Of a stretch of DNA of 64,000 bases, positions 54,906 through 64,000 are shown one piece after another. The stretch lies in assembly GCA_028386065.3 (NCBI GenBank), contig JAKUCV010001722.1:1-64000 (forward strand), in the 5' to 3' direction. This DNA is from Turnera subulata (taxonomy: Eukaryota; Streptophyta; Magnoliopsida; Malpighiales; Passifloraceae). The first letter of the stretch is position 1. Each line of letters starts with the position of its first letter. The notes beneath the pieces were generated by a model, which was not told the origin of the DNA, searched no databases, and worked only from the letters and a program-made list of their open reading frames with translations. The position numbers were made by a program, and so were the translations under genes.

Positions 54906-57900
54906 TGTGAGAACCCGACCCAAAATCACTTGGGCCTTCTCACCTATTCCTTATCACCTTCTTCTTCGGGTCTATCCCATGTCATTGGAGTCGCCACCTA
55001 AGTTTTATTAGGGACAAAACTTAGGAAAAACCCTTGAATGACTCCTTAGGCTACTGGTCATGGCGAACCAAAGACATGGGATCGGGGGTTCGTCACGGAT
55101 GGGAAGGTGTTAGGCACTCATCCATGTTGGGTCGAAACCTTGTGCAATTAAAGAGAAAAGTGTGCCTTGTGCAAGTGTGCAAGAGTGTGGAAAATAAAGA
55201 AAGGGGGAGGAAAAGACTTGGCTTGCGTCCCGTTGTGAAACCGAGACTACCTACGTACCCGAGTGATCGGGGTCAAAGCCACGTAGTTCTAAACATGGCA
55301 CTAATCGGCGACTTACATCATCAAAAGCATCAGCAATCAATCACCAAGAATCAATCAAAAAGGATTCAGGATTACCTTAGGTAGCCCTCCTCTAGCTCCT
55401 TGCAATGGGTCGAGTTCTACACCCACCTTCTTGCCAATCCTTAGCTCTATGGTTGATCCTCTTCTTGATTCCTCCTTGCTAGACTACTGCTTGATGTTCC
55501 CCACGAAAATCCTCCAGAGTTTCTGTAAGTATCCGGGCATGCAACCTTGAAAATCAAGTGCAACGGAAAGACCCGAAAACTTTGGAGGATCCAAGTGAAG
55601 TAACTAAACCGAACAACAAAATCGACCATACCTGAAACGGTTAGGATCTTTCACCTAACCGAAGAACCGAATCAGCTAGAGCCGGAAGAATATCCTGCTC
55701 CTCTATGGTATCCACACGAACCGTCAATCACAGGCTGGAATCGTCTCACGATCTCCAACCCCCCGAGCACTCCCGAACCGTGGTGCTAGCTACGGATTTC
55801 CGGGAGCTTAATCTTGTGGTTTTGTGTTCTTCTTTCTTTCTCAAAGAAGAAGAAGAGAGTGTGTGTCTATAAACTCAAGTCTTACTCAAGTTTTCTGATG
55901 TGTAGCATAGTGTTAAGCTAAAACGCTCAAGTCTGAAAAACTGATCACTCCACACTTGATCACACTAACACACAATGCATTAGTTAATTAGACTAATGGC
56001 CAACATTATGGCCCAAAGGTAGCATGATAATGACACTCAACATCTTTTGTCTACCACTAATGCATTATCAGACATCAACACAACACAACACTAAACCTGG
56101 TTCAATAATTCAGATAATTAGTGAACCAAAATGACCCTGGTCTAACCACAGTCCAACCACAAACCGGTTCAACCACGATCCAACCATGGTTCAACCACCT
56201 GCTCGAATCAACGGTTCTAAGTGTGTGACCCTGTAGGCACTTGTAACGTCCGGCAATAATTGTAAACTCATTTACAATTATAAGCAAAGAGCGGCGTCTA
56301 GCAACACATCATTGCTACCCGAACGACAAGATCAGTACTGATTCTATATGCCTCGGAACATGTCATCGTCCCTTCGTCCCATTATCAAGATTAAACACGA
56401 GACATGGAATATGTCAATCTCGCATAAGTTCAATCTCGGTTTCTTGATCCTCGAGTTAACCGCGTAAAACGGATACCTATGATATCACCATATCATAATC
56501 CGAGCATGGCCATGCATTTCCGGTCCAACTCTATCAAGAAACCATCCGATAATATACCCGTTATATGGGTTGGACGAATCCCCTCTGGATCATACAAAAC
56601 CCACTACACATTTATCATATACCCAATGATTACAATAAGTCTACTCATTTACGAAATAGCTAAGAGTAATATCAAAGTATACGACTCATATGTTGGGAAC
56701 CTTGATGATCTCAGGTCTAAGGACAATACATATAAGAACCGCTATCGACAAACATATAACGTTCCATGTAGCGTTCTTATGTGGGTCGGTCCAGTCCACG
56801 AGTTCTCTAACTTGTACCCGTATGTAGAATTCATATCACATATAAATTCTCAACATACGCTAGTCTTAATTTATTATTACAACCCATCCATAATAATAAT
56901 CGACTAGGGACATTTAAGAATATAAAATATTCTAGGGTTATAAATATGTGCAAGCGTTTATTTCATAAACGATATTTATTGGAATAACCTTAATGTGTAT
57001 ACACGACTACAAACAATCATCCATTGATTGGCTTTTGGGCATATTACACTAACAGTTTCTGCCTTAGAAAATATTTCTAAGCTTGGAGAAGTAGAGTTTC
57101 TCCAAGCAAGAAGAGCTTATGGGTGTGTATGTGAGAAAGATCGTGTGTCTCCTGAAATGTGTGTGAGGGGTCCTATTTATAGTGTTCTGGGAAGCCCAGG
57201 GGCGTGGATCTGCTTAATGGTGGAGATTATGCCCGAAAATCTGGTCCAAAACCGCTTGGGATCGAAAAAGAAACAAAATCGGAGATTTTTGAGGATTCTG
57301 GGCAGGAATGACCGCCACTGCCAGCGGTCATCCACCACACGTCCGCCATGACCAGTGCTCATGTGGGGAGGCCCGCCGGCAGCCGGCGGTCGTCGCGAGA
57401 TGTCCGCCAGTCGCCTTGCGTATCACCAGTTCTTTCCTTTTCGAGCCCCCAATCCCTCTAATTCAGGCCTGATTCGATCCTACCGCGTAATCAAACCCTA
57501 ATCTACCCAGAAATCACTCAATTACTTGGTCATCACTCCCTCAAATCATTCCATAATCAAAAGATTACCCATTAACACCCAAAATCATACCAAAAACACA
57601 TAATCTAATTAAATGATAATTAACTCTGATTTTCTACGAAAATCAGAGCTAAAATTGATCTGCAAGAAATGTGTTAATGGGCTGGACAAACTCTGGAGAA
57701 TTAATTCGGACCCTTAAATCCATTCTCAACCCAAGAATAAATCATCTCATCATTATTGGGTCAAAAACAACTAAAAGAGCCCATGCAAATGCATTTTAAT
57801 AAATAAACCATATCATATATTTTTTCCTAAGGTTAAATCATCTCATTAATCCTAGGACTTAAGCGCATAAAGGTTTATGTCATCAAAATACGCCAATTCT

Positions 57901-58019
57901 ACTAAATTAAAATTCATATCATGCTTGAACCTTGGACCAAATCATCTCATTGATCCTAAGTCTACACATGTACGAAGTCTAATTTAGTAAAATTTCCGTG
58001 GGTCAAATTTGGGTGTTCA
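54906..58019 (-). mobile_element. 3' LTR of a Tat-like (Grande-type) gypsy element
   Basis: 3.1 kb with TG...CA ends (plus strand TGTGAGAACCC... to ...GGGTGTTCA). GGAGTCGCCACC and a purine tract on the minus strand just right of it (ACGAGGGGCATC) are typical of Tat LTRs. The TATA box CTATAAATAG is at 57182-57174 on the minus strand. Short plus-strand ORFs (e.g. 56479-56907) look like chance readings. The other LTR lies outside the window. Confidence 0.7.
57174..57415 (-). promoter_or_regulatory. Tat LTR promoter with TGACCGC inverted repeats
   Basis: TATA box CTATAAATA (57182-57174). Upstream on the minus strand lies TGACCGC-N8-GCGGTCA (57309-57330), then a near-perfect GC palindrome, CCGCCGG-CAG-CCGGCGG, near 57373. 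The GC-rich stretch contrasts with the AT-rich LTR. The same inverted repeat lies upstream of the antisense gene at 60316. Confidence 0.55.
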
Positions 58020-58022
58020 TAG

Positions 58023-58035
58023 ATGCCCCTCGTTG
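58023..58035 (-). other. Tat polypurine tract
   Basis: Minus strand CAACGAGGGGCATC directly precedes the LTR start TGAACACCC (one TA between). Confidence 0.6.
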
Positions 58036-58129
58036 ATGAGTCCTTATAGACTAAGGACGAAACAACGTAAGACAAGAACAACCAAATTCGAATGATTGAT
58101 TTGTGTGGTGCGTGCCATAGGTTGGAGCA

Positions 58130-58390
58130 TCTCATGCTCTGCTCCGGGAATCATCTCATCCCGAAGGTTTGAGGGACTGGCCCTCGGTTTCTGGGAATCA
58201 TCTCATCCCAGATTTCTCAAGAATCATCTCATCATGAGGTTTGAGGGACTGGCCCTCAAATTCTGGGAATCATCTCATCCCAGATTTCTCAAGAATCATC
58301 TCATCCAGAGGTTTGAGGGACTAGCCCTCAGTTTACGGGAATCATATCATCCCATATTTTCGGGAATCATCTCATCCCGAGGTGGTAACA
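58130..58390. repeat. Tandem ~70-75 bp repeats, Tat 3' region (array 1)
   Basis: About three and a half units of GAGGTTTGAGGGACTGGCCCTC...TTCTGGGAATCATCTCATCCCAGATTTCTC, broken into short runs by the ATCATCTCATCC motif. They lie between the antisense gene and the 3' LTR. Chance ORFs cross it. Confidence 0.75.
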
Positions 58391-58424
58391 TCGTTTTATC
58401 TATCGGTTCGTTGGCCTGACCGTC

Positions 58425-58700
58425 TTAGTCTGGATGCTACCTCATGCCGAGGTTTGTGCATTTCATCTCATGCTCGGGTATTGCCTCATGCCGAGGTGTT
58501 TGGATTTCATCTTATGTCTAGGTGTTACTTCATGCCGAGGTTTGTGAACCTCATCCTATGTTTGGGCGTTACCTCATTCCGAGGTTTGGGCATTTCGTCT
58601 TTTGTCTGGGTGTTACCTCGTTTCGAAGTTTGTGAACTTCATCTTGTGTCCACCTCATGCCAAGGTTCATCTCATGTCCGAGTCGTTACCTCATACCGAG
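58425..58700. repeat. Tandem ~60 bp repeats, Tat 3' region (array 2)
   Basis: Units of GTTACCTCATGCCGAGGTTTGTG...TTCATCTTATGTCTGG repeat about five times with substitutions. CTCATGCCGAGG and CATCTCATG motifs link it to array 1. Confidence 0.7.
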
Positions 58701-58779
58701 GTCCGTGTATTTTAGTTTTCTTCATCTCATCGCTTGTGAGAACTTGGTTCCCGGCGTTCCGACTTGTATGTCTCAAGGT

Positions 58780-59600
58780 CGGCTTATTCTCAAGGTTTGC
58801 AGGGGCTGGGCGCCTGGCTTACTAGGTTGGCTATTCTCATGTCTAGACATCTGGGTCTAAGTCTCTTATGCTCTCTAGTTCTACTCATGCGTGGATACCT
58901 GGGTCCGAATTTCCATGGCTAGATCCTTATCTTTGCGGGTTCTACTTGTGTCTGGACACCTGGGTCCGGATACCTCACTTCCCTCCATCTCTCCATTAGT
59001 CAGATTCACTCCTTTTTGGTCTTTCCATGGCCGGGGCTCTGGTTTCACTCAAGATTGGACGCCTGGGTCCAGATATCTCACTCCTCTATTCTCAGGGTTC
59101 GCAAAGGCCGGGCTTTGACTTTAATTGGACTTTCTCATCTTCTCTGGTTGGGTTCGCTCCTCTCTTCTAACTGGGCTTAATCACCTCATATCTCTCGGGC
59201 TCCCTAAATTTTTGGCAGGCATTCTCTCATGATTCTGTTGACTAGACACCCCACATCCACTCACCTCTCAGGTTGACTAGATTTTCTTTTGCAAAGACTG
59301 GGCTTTGGCTTTTAATTGGATGAGCTCGGGCCGGATGCTTGTCTGGGTCCTCTCAGCATTGTCTCACAGGTTTCCTCATGGCCGGGTCGACTAGGTCTTC
59401 TCGTCTCTCAGGATTGACTAAACATCTTGCGTTCGAGGTTATCTCGCATGTTTGGTGTCATCCTGTGGGTGGGTTATCTGGACCCTATATTCATGATCGG
59501 GTATCGTTACTGGTTCGGTTCTCTCAACGTAAGATGTCACCTCATAATTGGAATGCCTGGATCCCATGCCCCTCGGTCACCTAGTTAGATACGTCGTGTC
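58780..59600. repeat. Diverged repeats with CTGGGTCC motif, Tat 3' region (array 3)
   Basis: Irregular repeats of (T)GGA(C/T)ACCTGGGTCC(G/A)GAT, GGCCGGGCTTTG and GGTTCTACT at 50-110 bp spacing, with no coding sense. It looks like an older, more diverged repeat field. 59601-59940 holds nothing recognisable. Confidence 0.5.
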
Positions 59601-60063
59601 CCTTGAGGCATATAAGCTGAAAGGGGGTGAGACGCCCCCTGTATTTCATCAAGGTCTTAAAGATGAGGCTTAGTGTGCTCCGATACATGTTAATTAAAAC
59701 AAAACGGGGTATTGTGCCCCTACTTTGTTACTTGTCCCTAGGTATTTCAACCCGACATCAGAAGGAGGGGCCTATTGTGCTCCTGGTAAAGATGGGGGTG
59801 ATGTGTCCTCGACCTCCACGTTCAACAAGTGGTGCATGCATGATATCATTCACATATAAAATATTTATCATTGTGTATTCAAGCAAAGTATTAACAGGTG
59901 CCCCTTGTCTAGGTGCAAAGCCTTCCCCCCTTGATAAATAAACGTGACCCTCTTTGTTCCTCTCTTTTCTTTTTTATTTTCTCTCCCTTATTCTTCCCTT
60001 CTTTCCCAAATCTTCTGGATCTTTTCTTTAGATTTTCCTGGGTGGGTTGGCGTCATCAACCGG

Positions 60064-60264
60064 CGGTCATGTGGGTGGATGACCGCTGCCGCCGGCGGTC
60101 TTGGGCGGATGACCGCCGGTTGTGGCGGTCTTCACGGCATGACCGCCGGCATCGACAGTTGTGCACCCCCCCTCCCCCCGAACTTTTCCTTTTCGGTTCT
60201 TTCTCTTTTGGACCTGGACCTTAGGGTTTTGACGAATCCCACCACCCCTAAAACAGTATAAATA
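60064..60264 (+). promoter_or_regulatory. Promoter of the Tat antisense gene
   Basis: Tandem 30-bp units begin at 60080, 60110 and 60140, each TGACCGC-N8-GCGGTC (third half degenerate), with an extra GCGGTCA at 60064. A TATA box TATAAATA (60257-60264) follows, then an untranslated leader of about 30 bp and the ATG at 60316. The inverted repeat and its N8 spacer equal those in the LTR promoter of the same element. Confidence 0.6.
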
Positions 60265-60315
60265 AAGCGTCGGGAACCCAGAGACCCGCACAATCTATCA
60301 TAACAAACTCCAAAC

Positions 60316-61650
60316 ATGTCCAGGACAATCATGAGTGAGGATTTTCATCCCAAGGTGCTCAAGTGGATGGCGAGTGTTCCTCCTGTGTGTCGCATGGATT
60401 TTGCTATGGTGGGTTTAACCAAACTATTCAAGCTTCGCGACGTGGTGATAGAGGAGAATCTGATTCATGCTGCTAACAAATTTTGGGACAAGAGTCGTCG
60501 TGTGTTCCGAATTGGTGGGGGCATGATGGAGCTGTGTCCTTCCGTTGATGAGTTCAACACCTTCATAGGTGCCAAATTCATAAAGGGAGTTGCCATGGTT
60601 TCCCTCGACGATGCTGTTCTGAAAGAGGTTAGCCAGTTTCTCTTCCTCGCTGAAGGTCAGATTAACTTCTTCATGAACCCAAACGACCATCTGGTGTTAT
60701 CGAAGATTGTTGACCAGTACTTCCTTGACGGCTCAGAACAACATCCGGGAGAAGAAGACTTTAACTGGAGGGAGAAATGCAACCGTGCTCTTGCCCTTGT
60801 GATGGTACATGAATTTTTGATGGTGGGATCCTCTGGTACTTGTCCTCTCCGGGTTGGTGCACTAGTGGCTAAACTTTTTAGAGAAAAGAGCTTAACCCCC
60901 GTGATATTAGGCGAGACCCTCCATTGCTTGGATAGGTTGGCTGATGATCACCGCGTCCCATTGACTGGCTCCCCTCTTCTACTCCAGGTATGTGTACTTG
61001 ATTTCGCATCCCTTATCATCCCCCTGCATATCTTCCCCTTTTCTCACCGCTCTTCTCTCGTAGAAGTGGTTGTGCGAACACCTTACGTTGATTGAACGCC
61101 CCCCGGCTGACCCCACAAATTGCATCCCTCGCGGCTATTCTGTCTTATTCCGTACCATTCGGGGATGGGCCATCTTTATGAAGGATCTCAAGGCTTCCCA
61201 AATCACCTGGTTCTGTCGGTGGCTCGAAATCAAGAAGTGGTCATCCGTTCCTTCTGCAAAGACTGGGTGGAACTCCCGGGCATAGAAAAGTCCACATACT
61301 ATCATCCAAGTAGGGTCCTAAGGCAGTTTGGCGTAAACCAAACCATTCCATCCGACATCCCTGTCCCTATCACCGGACCTATGAAGGCTGCTGCTCTGAG
61401 GGCTATCAAGGGAGGTTGGGCCTTACCTATAAGGGAACCTACTGGCGGTCATTTTGAGGTTCACCCTCCTATGTCATATCTGAGCTGGCTGAAGAAGGAC
61501 GTGGCAGCTTCGGAGAAATCTTTGCATCTTTCAAGGGAGGCATTTCTGGGAGGATCCGCACCTCTGGGGTAAGAGTCTCCTGAGCGTCCCATCGGCAAAG
61601 GGAAGGATGAAGTGGGCGAGTCGAGTCGGAAGAAGCACAAGAAGAATTGA
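60316..61650 (+). pseudogene. Antisense gene of the Tat element, plant-mobile-domain-like, one intron
   Basis: It runs opposite to the element's pol, as gene 23 does in Grande elements. Exon 1 (60316-60987, 224 codons) has VCRMDFAMVGLTKLFKLRDVVIEENLIHAANKFWDKSRRVFRIGGGMMELCPSVDEFNTFIGA. This is the pattern of the plant mobile domain (DUF7745/aminotransferase-like) in which a FWD...F.F...ELCPT.EEF core recurs. A 76-bp intron (GT at 60988, AG at 61062-61063, phase 0) leads to KWLCEHLTLIERPPA...GWAIFMKDLKASQITWFCRWLE. A frameshift near 61230 is followed by VIRSFCKDWVELPGIEKSTYYHPSRVLRQFG. After TAA 61570 the frame goes on to a basic tail, SSRKKHKKN (TGA 61648-61650). Function unknown. It has its own TATA box. 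Confidence 0.6.
60988..61063 (+). other. Putative spliceosomal intron of the antisense gene
   Basis: CCAG|GTATGTG donor, T/C-rich tract, TCGTAG|AAG acceptor, 76 bp. Splicing keeps the frame and joins LLLQ to KWLCEHL, which restores domain continuity. Confidence 0.6.
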
Positions 61651-62323
61651 GTCCTATCTTAGCAATTATCTCTTTACATTCATAATACATGCGAATAAAT
61701 GAGTGAACAAAACTCCCCTTATCGTGTTTCACTAATCTTTTGACTGCTATTTGATAAAGATGGAACCGCACCCGATTTGGGCTTCCTACGTATTCATGAC
61801 TTGTCACTACTTTTCCTTTTTCTTTTCTTTTGTTGTTGTTTTTTTTTTTTTGTGGAAGCTCATGAAATTATGTTCACGTAGTTCTTTTTACATGTGTTTG
61901 TGAATCCTCAAAAGGTCCCCTTCCTCTAGTTTCTTTTGCACTTCCTTGTACGACTTATTGGCCGTGTTGTTCTAAGTAACTGGCCTTCATGTTCACATGT
62001 TTTCTAGGAACTCCGTGTTCGAATTGAGCCTTTGATGGAGAGACCTATTGCTTCAGACTTTGGGACCTTTGGGAACCCGATTGATATCGTTATTTTTACC
62101 GATATAAGTCTAGGATTAGTTTCCACGAATTTTAGGGAGTTTCGTTCGACCCATTATATTTACACATATCATGCACGCACAAAGAAATTACCAAAATAAC
62201 CATATACGAAAGAGTGCTTTTTTATTAATAAGACGAAAATGACAACGACTTGCCCACTGGCTTATTTTATACTAAATCCTAAATCTTGACTTAGGCACCC
62301 GATGTGGTCCGGTACTCATTTCC
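61651..62323. other. Tat interior between antisense gene and pol, no gene seen
   Basis: 670 bp of AT-rich sequence with a T-run of 14 near 61838; short ORFs on either strand resemble nothing known. Confidence 0.4.
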
Positions 62324-64000
62324 TCAAATAGCCCCATCCTGCTCGAAGAGATACCCGCAACCCAAATCTTCATCTTTGTCTTCCCCCTCCTCCTCTGGAT
62401 CTTCCACCTCCTCTGGGTAGTAGTCAAAGAACTGCTCCATTTCCGGCTGCCTAATCCCTGTGATGTTACAAACCCATGGCTCGGGAAACCCGCAGAAAGG
62501 GAAATCTTCTCCCTCCTTTACAAAATAGCCATTTAATGTCTTCAAATAAGGATCCATAGGAAAGTCCCGCTCTTGCTATTTTTTTCGAGCTAGTGCCTTT
62601 GCAAGGTTCTTCTCTCTTTGTTTCACTAAATCTGTCGGGGTGGGGGTATAGCCCAGGCCGAAAGGTGGTGTGGCATTCGAAATCTGAGAGGCACCTCCAT
62701 TATCCCTTGTTGTCTCTGCCCTAACCCCATGATTGGGAAGTATCTCATTTTTTCCATGATCCCAATGACCGATACATTGCCAAACGGATTGTAGTAAGGG
62801 GGCTTGACAACAAGCTTCTCTACCGCGATAGTGCTTACAGACTCGAAAACGAAACCGGACAAGGTTACCTCCTCTTCTTTCTCAATCCTGAATACCGGCT
62901 TGATGTTCTTTTCGGCCATTTCTCCCTTGACTGTGATTATCCCCCATTGGTAAGGGAACCGCAGCATTTGATGTAGAGTGGAGGCTAGACCTGGCAATTC
63001 GTGTTGTCGTGTCGGGTTCGTGTCGGGTTGAACAGGTAATCGGGTTCCAATTCTTCAACCCGACCCGACCCATTTAATAATCGTGTCGTGTCGTGTCCAA
63101 CCCGTTTATTATCGTGTCGGGTTCGGGTTGACCCGCGGCTTACCTATTAAGTCTAACAAGCCTAAAAATTAGTTTGAAATTTTTTTATTTTGCCTATTTT
63201 TTAAGCAAATAGGTATATAATTATATTTTCTCGTATATTAAATACAATTATAAATTTTAGAATCATAATATAATATTATTTTAAAGCATCTATAGAAATA
63301 TTTTTGGATAATTTTAGTAACTTTAGCCTTAAATATTGAATAAGTCTTATATTAAATCAGTAAAATATCTATACCCTAAATATAATCGGGTCATAAACAG
63401 GTACCTATCGGGTTGGCGGGTCAACCCGCGACCTGACCTGCTAATTTTCGTGTGGTGTCGGGTCGACCCATTTAACTAAACTGGTTGAAAATCTCTGACC
63501 TATACCTGCTAATTTCGTGTCGGGTTCGTGTCGGGTTGTCGTGTCACTACCCGTTTTGCCAGGTCTAGTGGAGGCCACTGCCCGGGCCTGGTGTAGCCAT
63601 GGTCTCCCAAGAAGTAGATTAAAGCTAGACGCGATATCAAGCACTTGGAATTCTACCGTAAAAGGGACAGGCCCCACAACCAATTCCAATCTTATCATCC
63701 CCAGCACCTCTCTCTAGGCATTGTCATATGCCCTCACCATTGTCCGAGACGGCAGAAAATCCGAGGTCCCGAATCCCAATAGGCTTGCAGTCTTTAGAGG
63801 GCATACATTCAAAGCAGACCCATTATCTATTAACACCAGAGGTATCTAGTTGTCCTTGACTTGGATGGTGATGTATAATGCTTCAATATGGGTGCCCTTA
63901 TCCGAGCGCAAGTCTTTGTCAGAGAAAGAGATCTGGTTGTCAGTTTCCACCGAAGCTATCATATTAGCTAGTGTCTCAGGTGCAGTGTCAATGGGGACAT
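62324..64000 (-). pseudogene. Tat gag-pol: protease region, split by a hAT MITE
   Basis: Minus strand from the window edge shows ALYITIQVKDN, then the aspartic protease site LIDNGSALNVCPLKTA. LELVVGPVPFTVEFQVLDIASSFNLLLGRPWLHQARAVAS follows, the classic Tat/Ogre protease. The frame is interrupted at 63567-62986 by a MITE and resumes with TLHQMLRFPYQWGIITVKGE...PFGNVSVIGIMEKMRYFPIMGLGQ. A last part (62557-62324) ends in an acidic DPEEEGEDKDEDLGCGYLF, stop. TAG codons interrupt at the KDN and YDNA sites. The RT that should follow is absent; the frame simply ends. Confidence 0.75.
62986..63567. mobile_element. hAT-type MITE inserted in the Tat protease
   Basis: 582 bp with inverted ends TAGACCTGGCAA and an exact 8-bp duplication GTGGAGGC (62978-62985 and 63568-63575), the hAT signature. 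Subterminal repeats of CGTGTCGGGTT occur on both sides in opposite senses; the middle is AT-rich and non-coding. Removing it and one duplication rejoins the protease frame exactly. Confidence 0.9.

Noticed and set aside
56479..56907. 142-residue plus ORF in the Tat LTR
   Set aside because: No domain pattern; lies fully in LTR sequence, upstream of no promoter; probably chance.
58096..59584. ORFs of 75-147 residues in the Tat 3' repeats
   Set aside because: They translate tandem repeats (ESSHPRFLKNHL and similar) and have no independent support.
61469..61807. 112-residue minus ORF overlapping the end of the antisense gene
   Set aside because: Shadow of the plus-strand coding frame, no recognisable motif.

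Overview
The window is nuclear DNA from a flowering plant, most likely a eudicot, and reads as repeat-rich heterochromatin. I found no convincing intact host protein gene. The evidence is plant-type LTR retroelements (SIRE-like copia, Athila-like and Tat-like gypsy, a large-LTR gypsy element), plant MITEs, a nuclear copy of plastid DNA, and a large tandem cluster of plant-type 5S rRNA sequences. The species cannot be named from the sequence.

Layout. 1-8662: a SIRE LTR end and a gypsy element with ~3.2-kb LTRs and a non-coding interior. One of its LTRs is split by a PIF/Harbinger-type element carrying a fragment of a ribosomal P1 gene. 8663-15807: a minus-strand SIRE-like copia element that has lost pol but keeps gag and a PF20167-like accessory ORF; a 1.1-kb plastid insert (psbC end, trnS-UGA) sits inside it. 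15808-54629: a tandem 5S cluster with a ~427-bp period and 52 recognisable copies. It is interrupted by a MULE MITE (26755-27011), an 11.9-kb Athila element (27248-39152, 5-bp TSD) and a second SIRE-like copia element (46598-52798, 5-bp TSD). 54630-64000: a copia fragment, then a minus-strand Tat-like gypsy element with its 3' LTR (54906-58019), 3' tandem repeats, an antisense plant-mobile-domain-like gene with an intron, and a protease region split by a hAT MITE.

Main result. In three unrelated retroelements the LTR promoter and a second, internal promoter in front of the accessory (non gag-pol) ORF share a family-specific inverted-repeat motif. In the first SIRE element it is the 12-bp palindrome AACATCGATGTT, arranged in pairs. 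Of 15 scoreable pairs, 13 have a start-to-start spacing of exactly 21 bp and two of 20 bp, and the pairs repeat about every 73 bp. The array stands directly upstream of the LTR TATA box and again directly upstream of the TATA box of the accessory ORF. In the Tat element the motif is TGACCGC-N8-GCGGTCA, and in the second SIRE element ATGGT-N10/11-ACCAT. This suggests accessory genes with their own promoters, built from or matched to the LTR promoter.

The 5S cluster is not a normal homogenised locus. No copy has the usual plant box A (AAGC at positions 55-57); nearly all have AAAC. Sequence subtypes recur in the same order, which shows multi-unit segmental duplication. Most coding regions in the retroelements are broken, often by TAG or other transition-type stops, as expected for long-methylated DNA.
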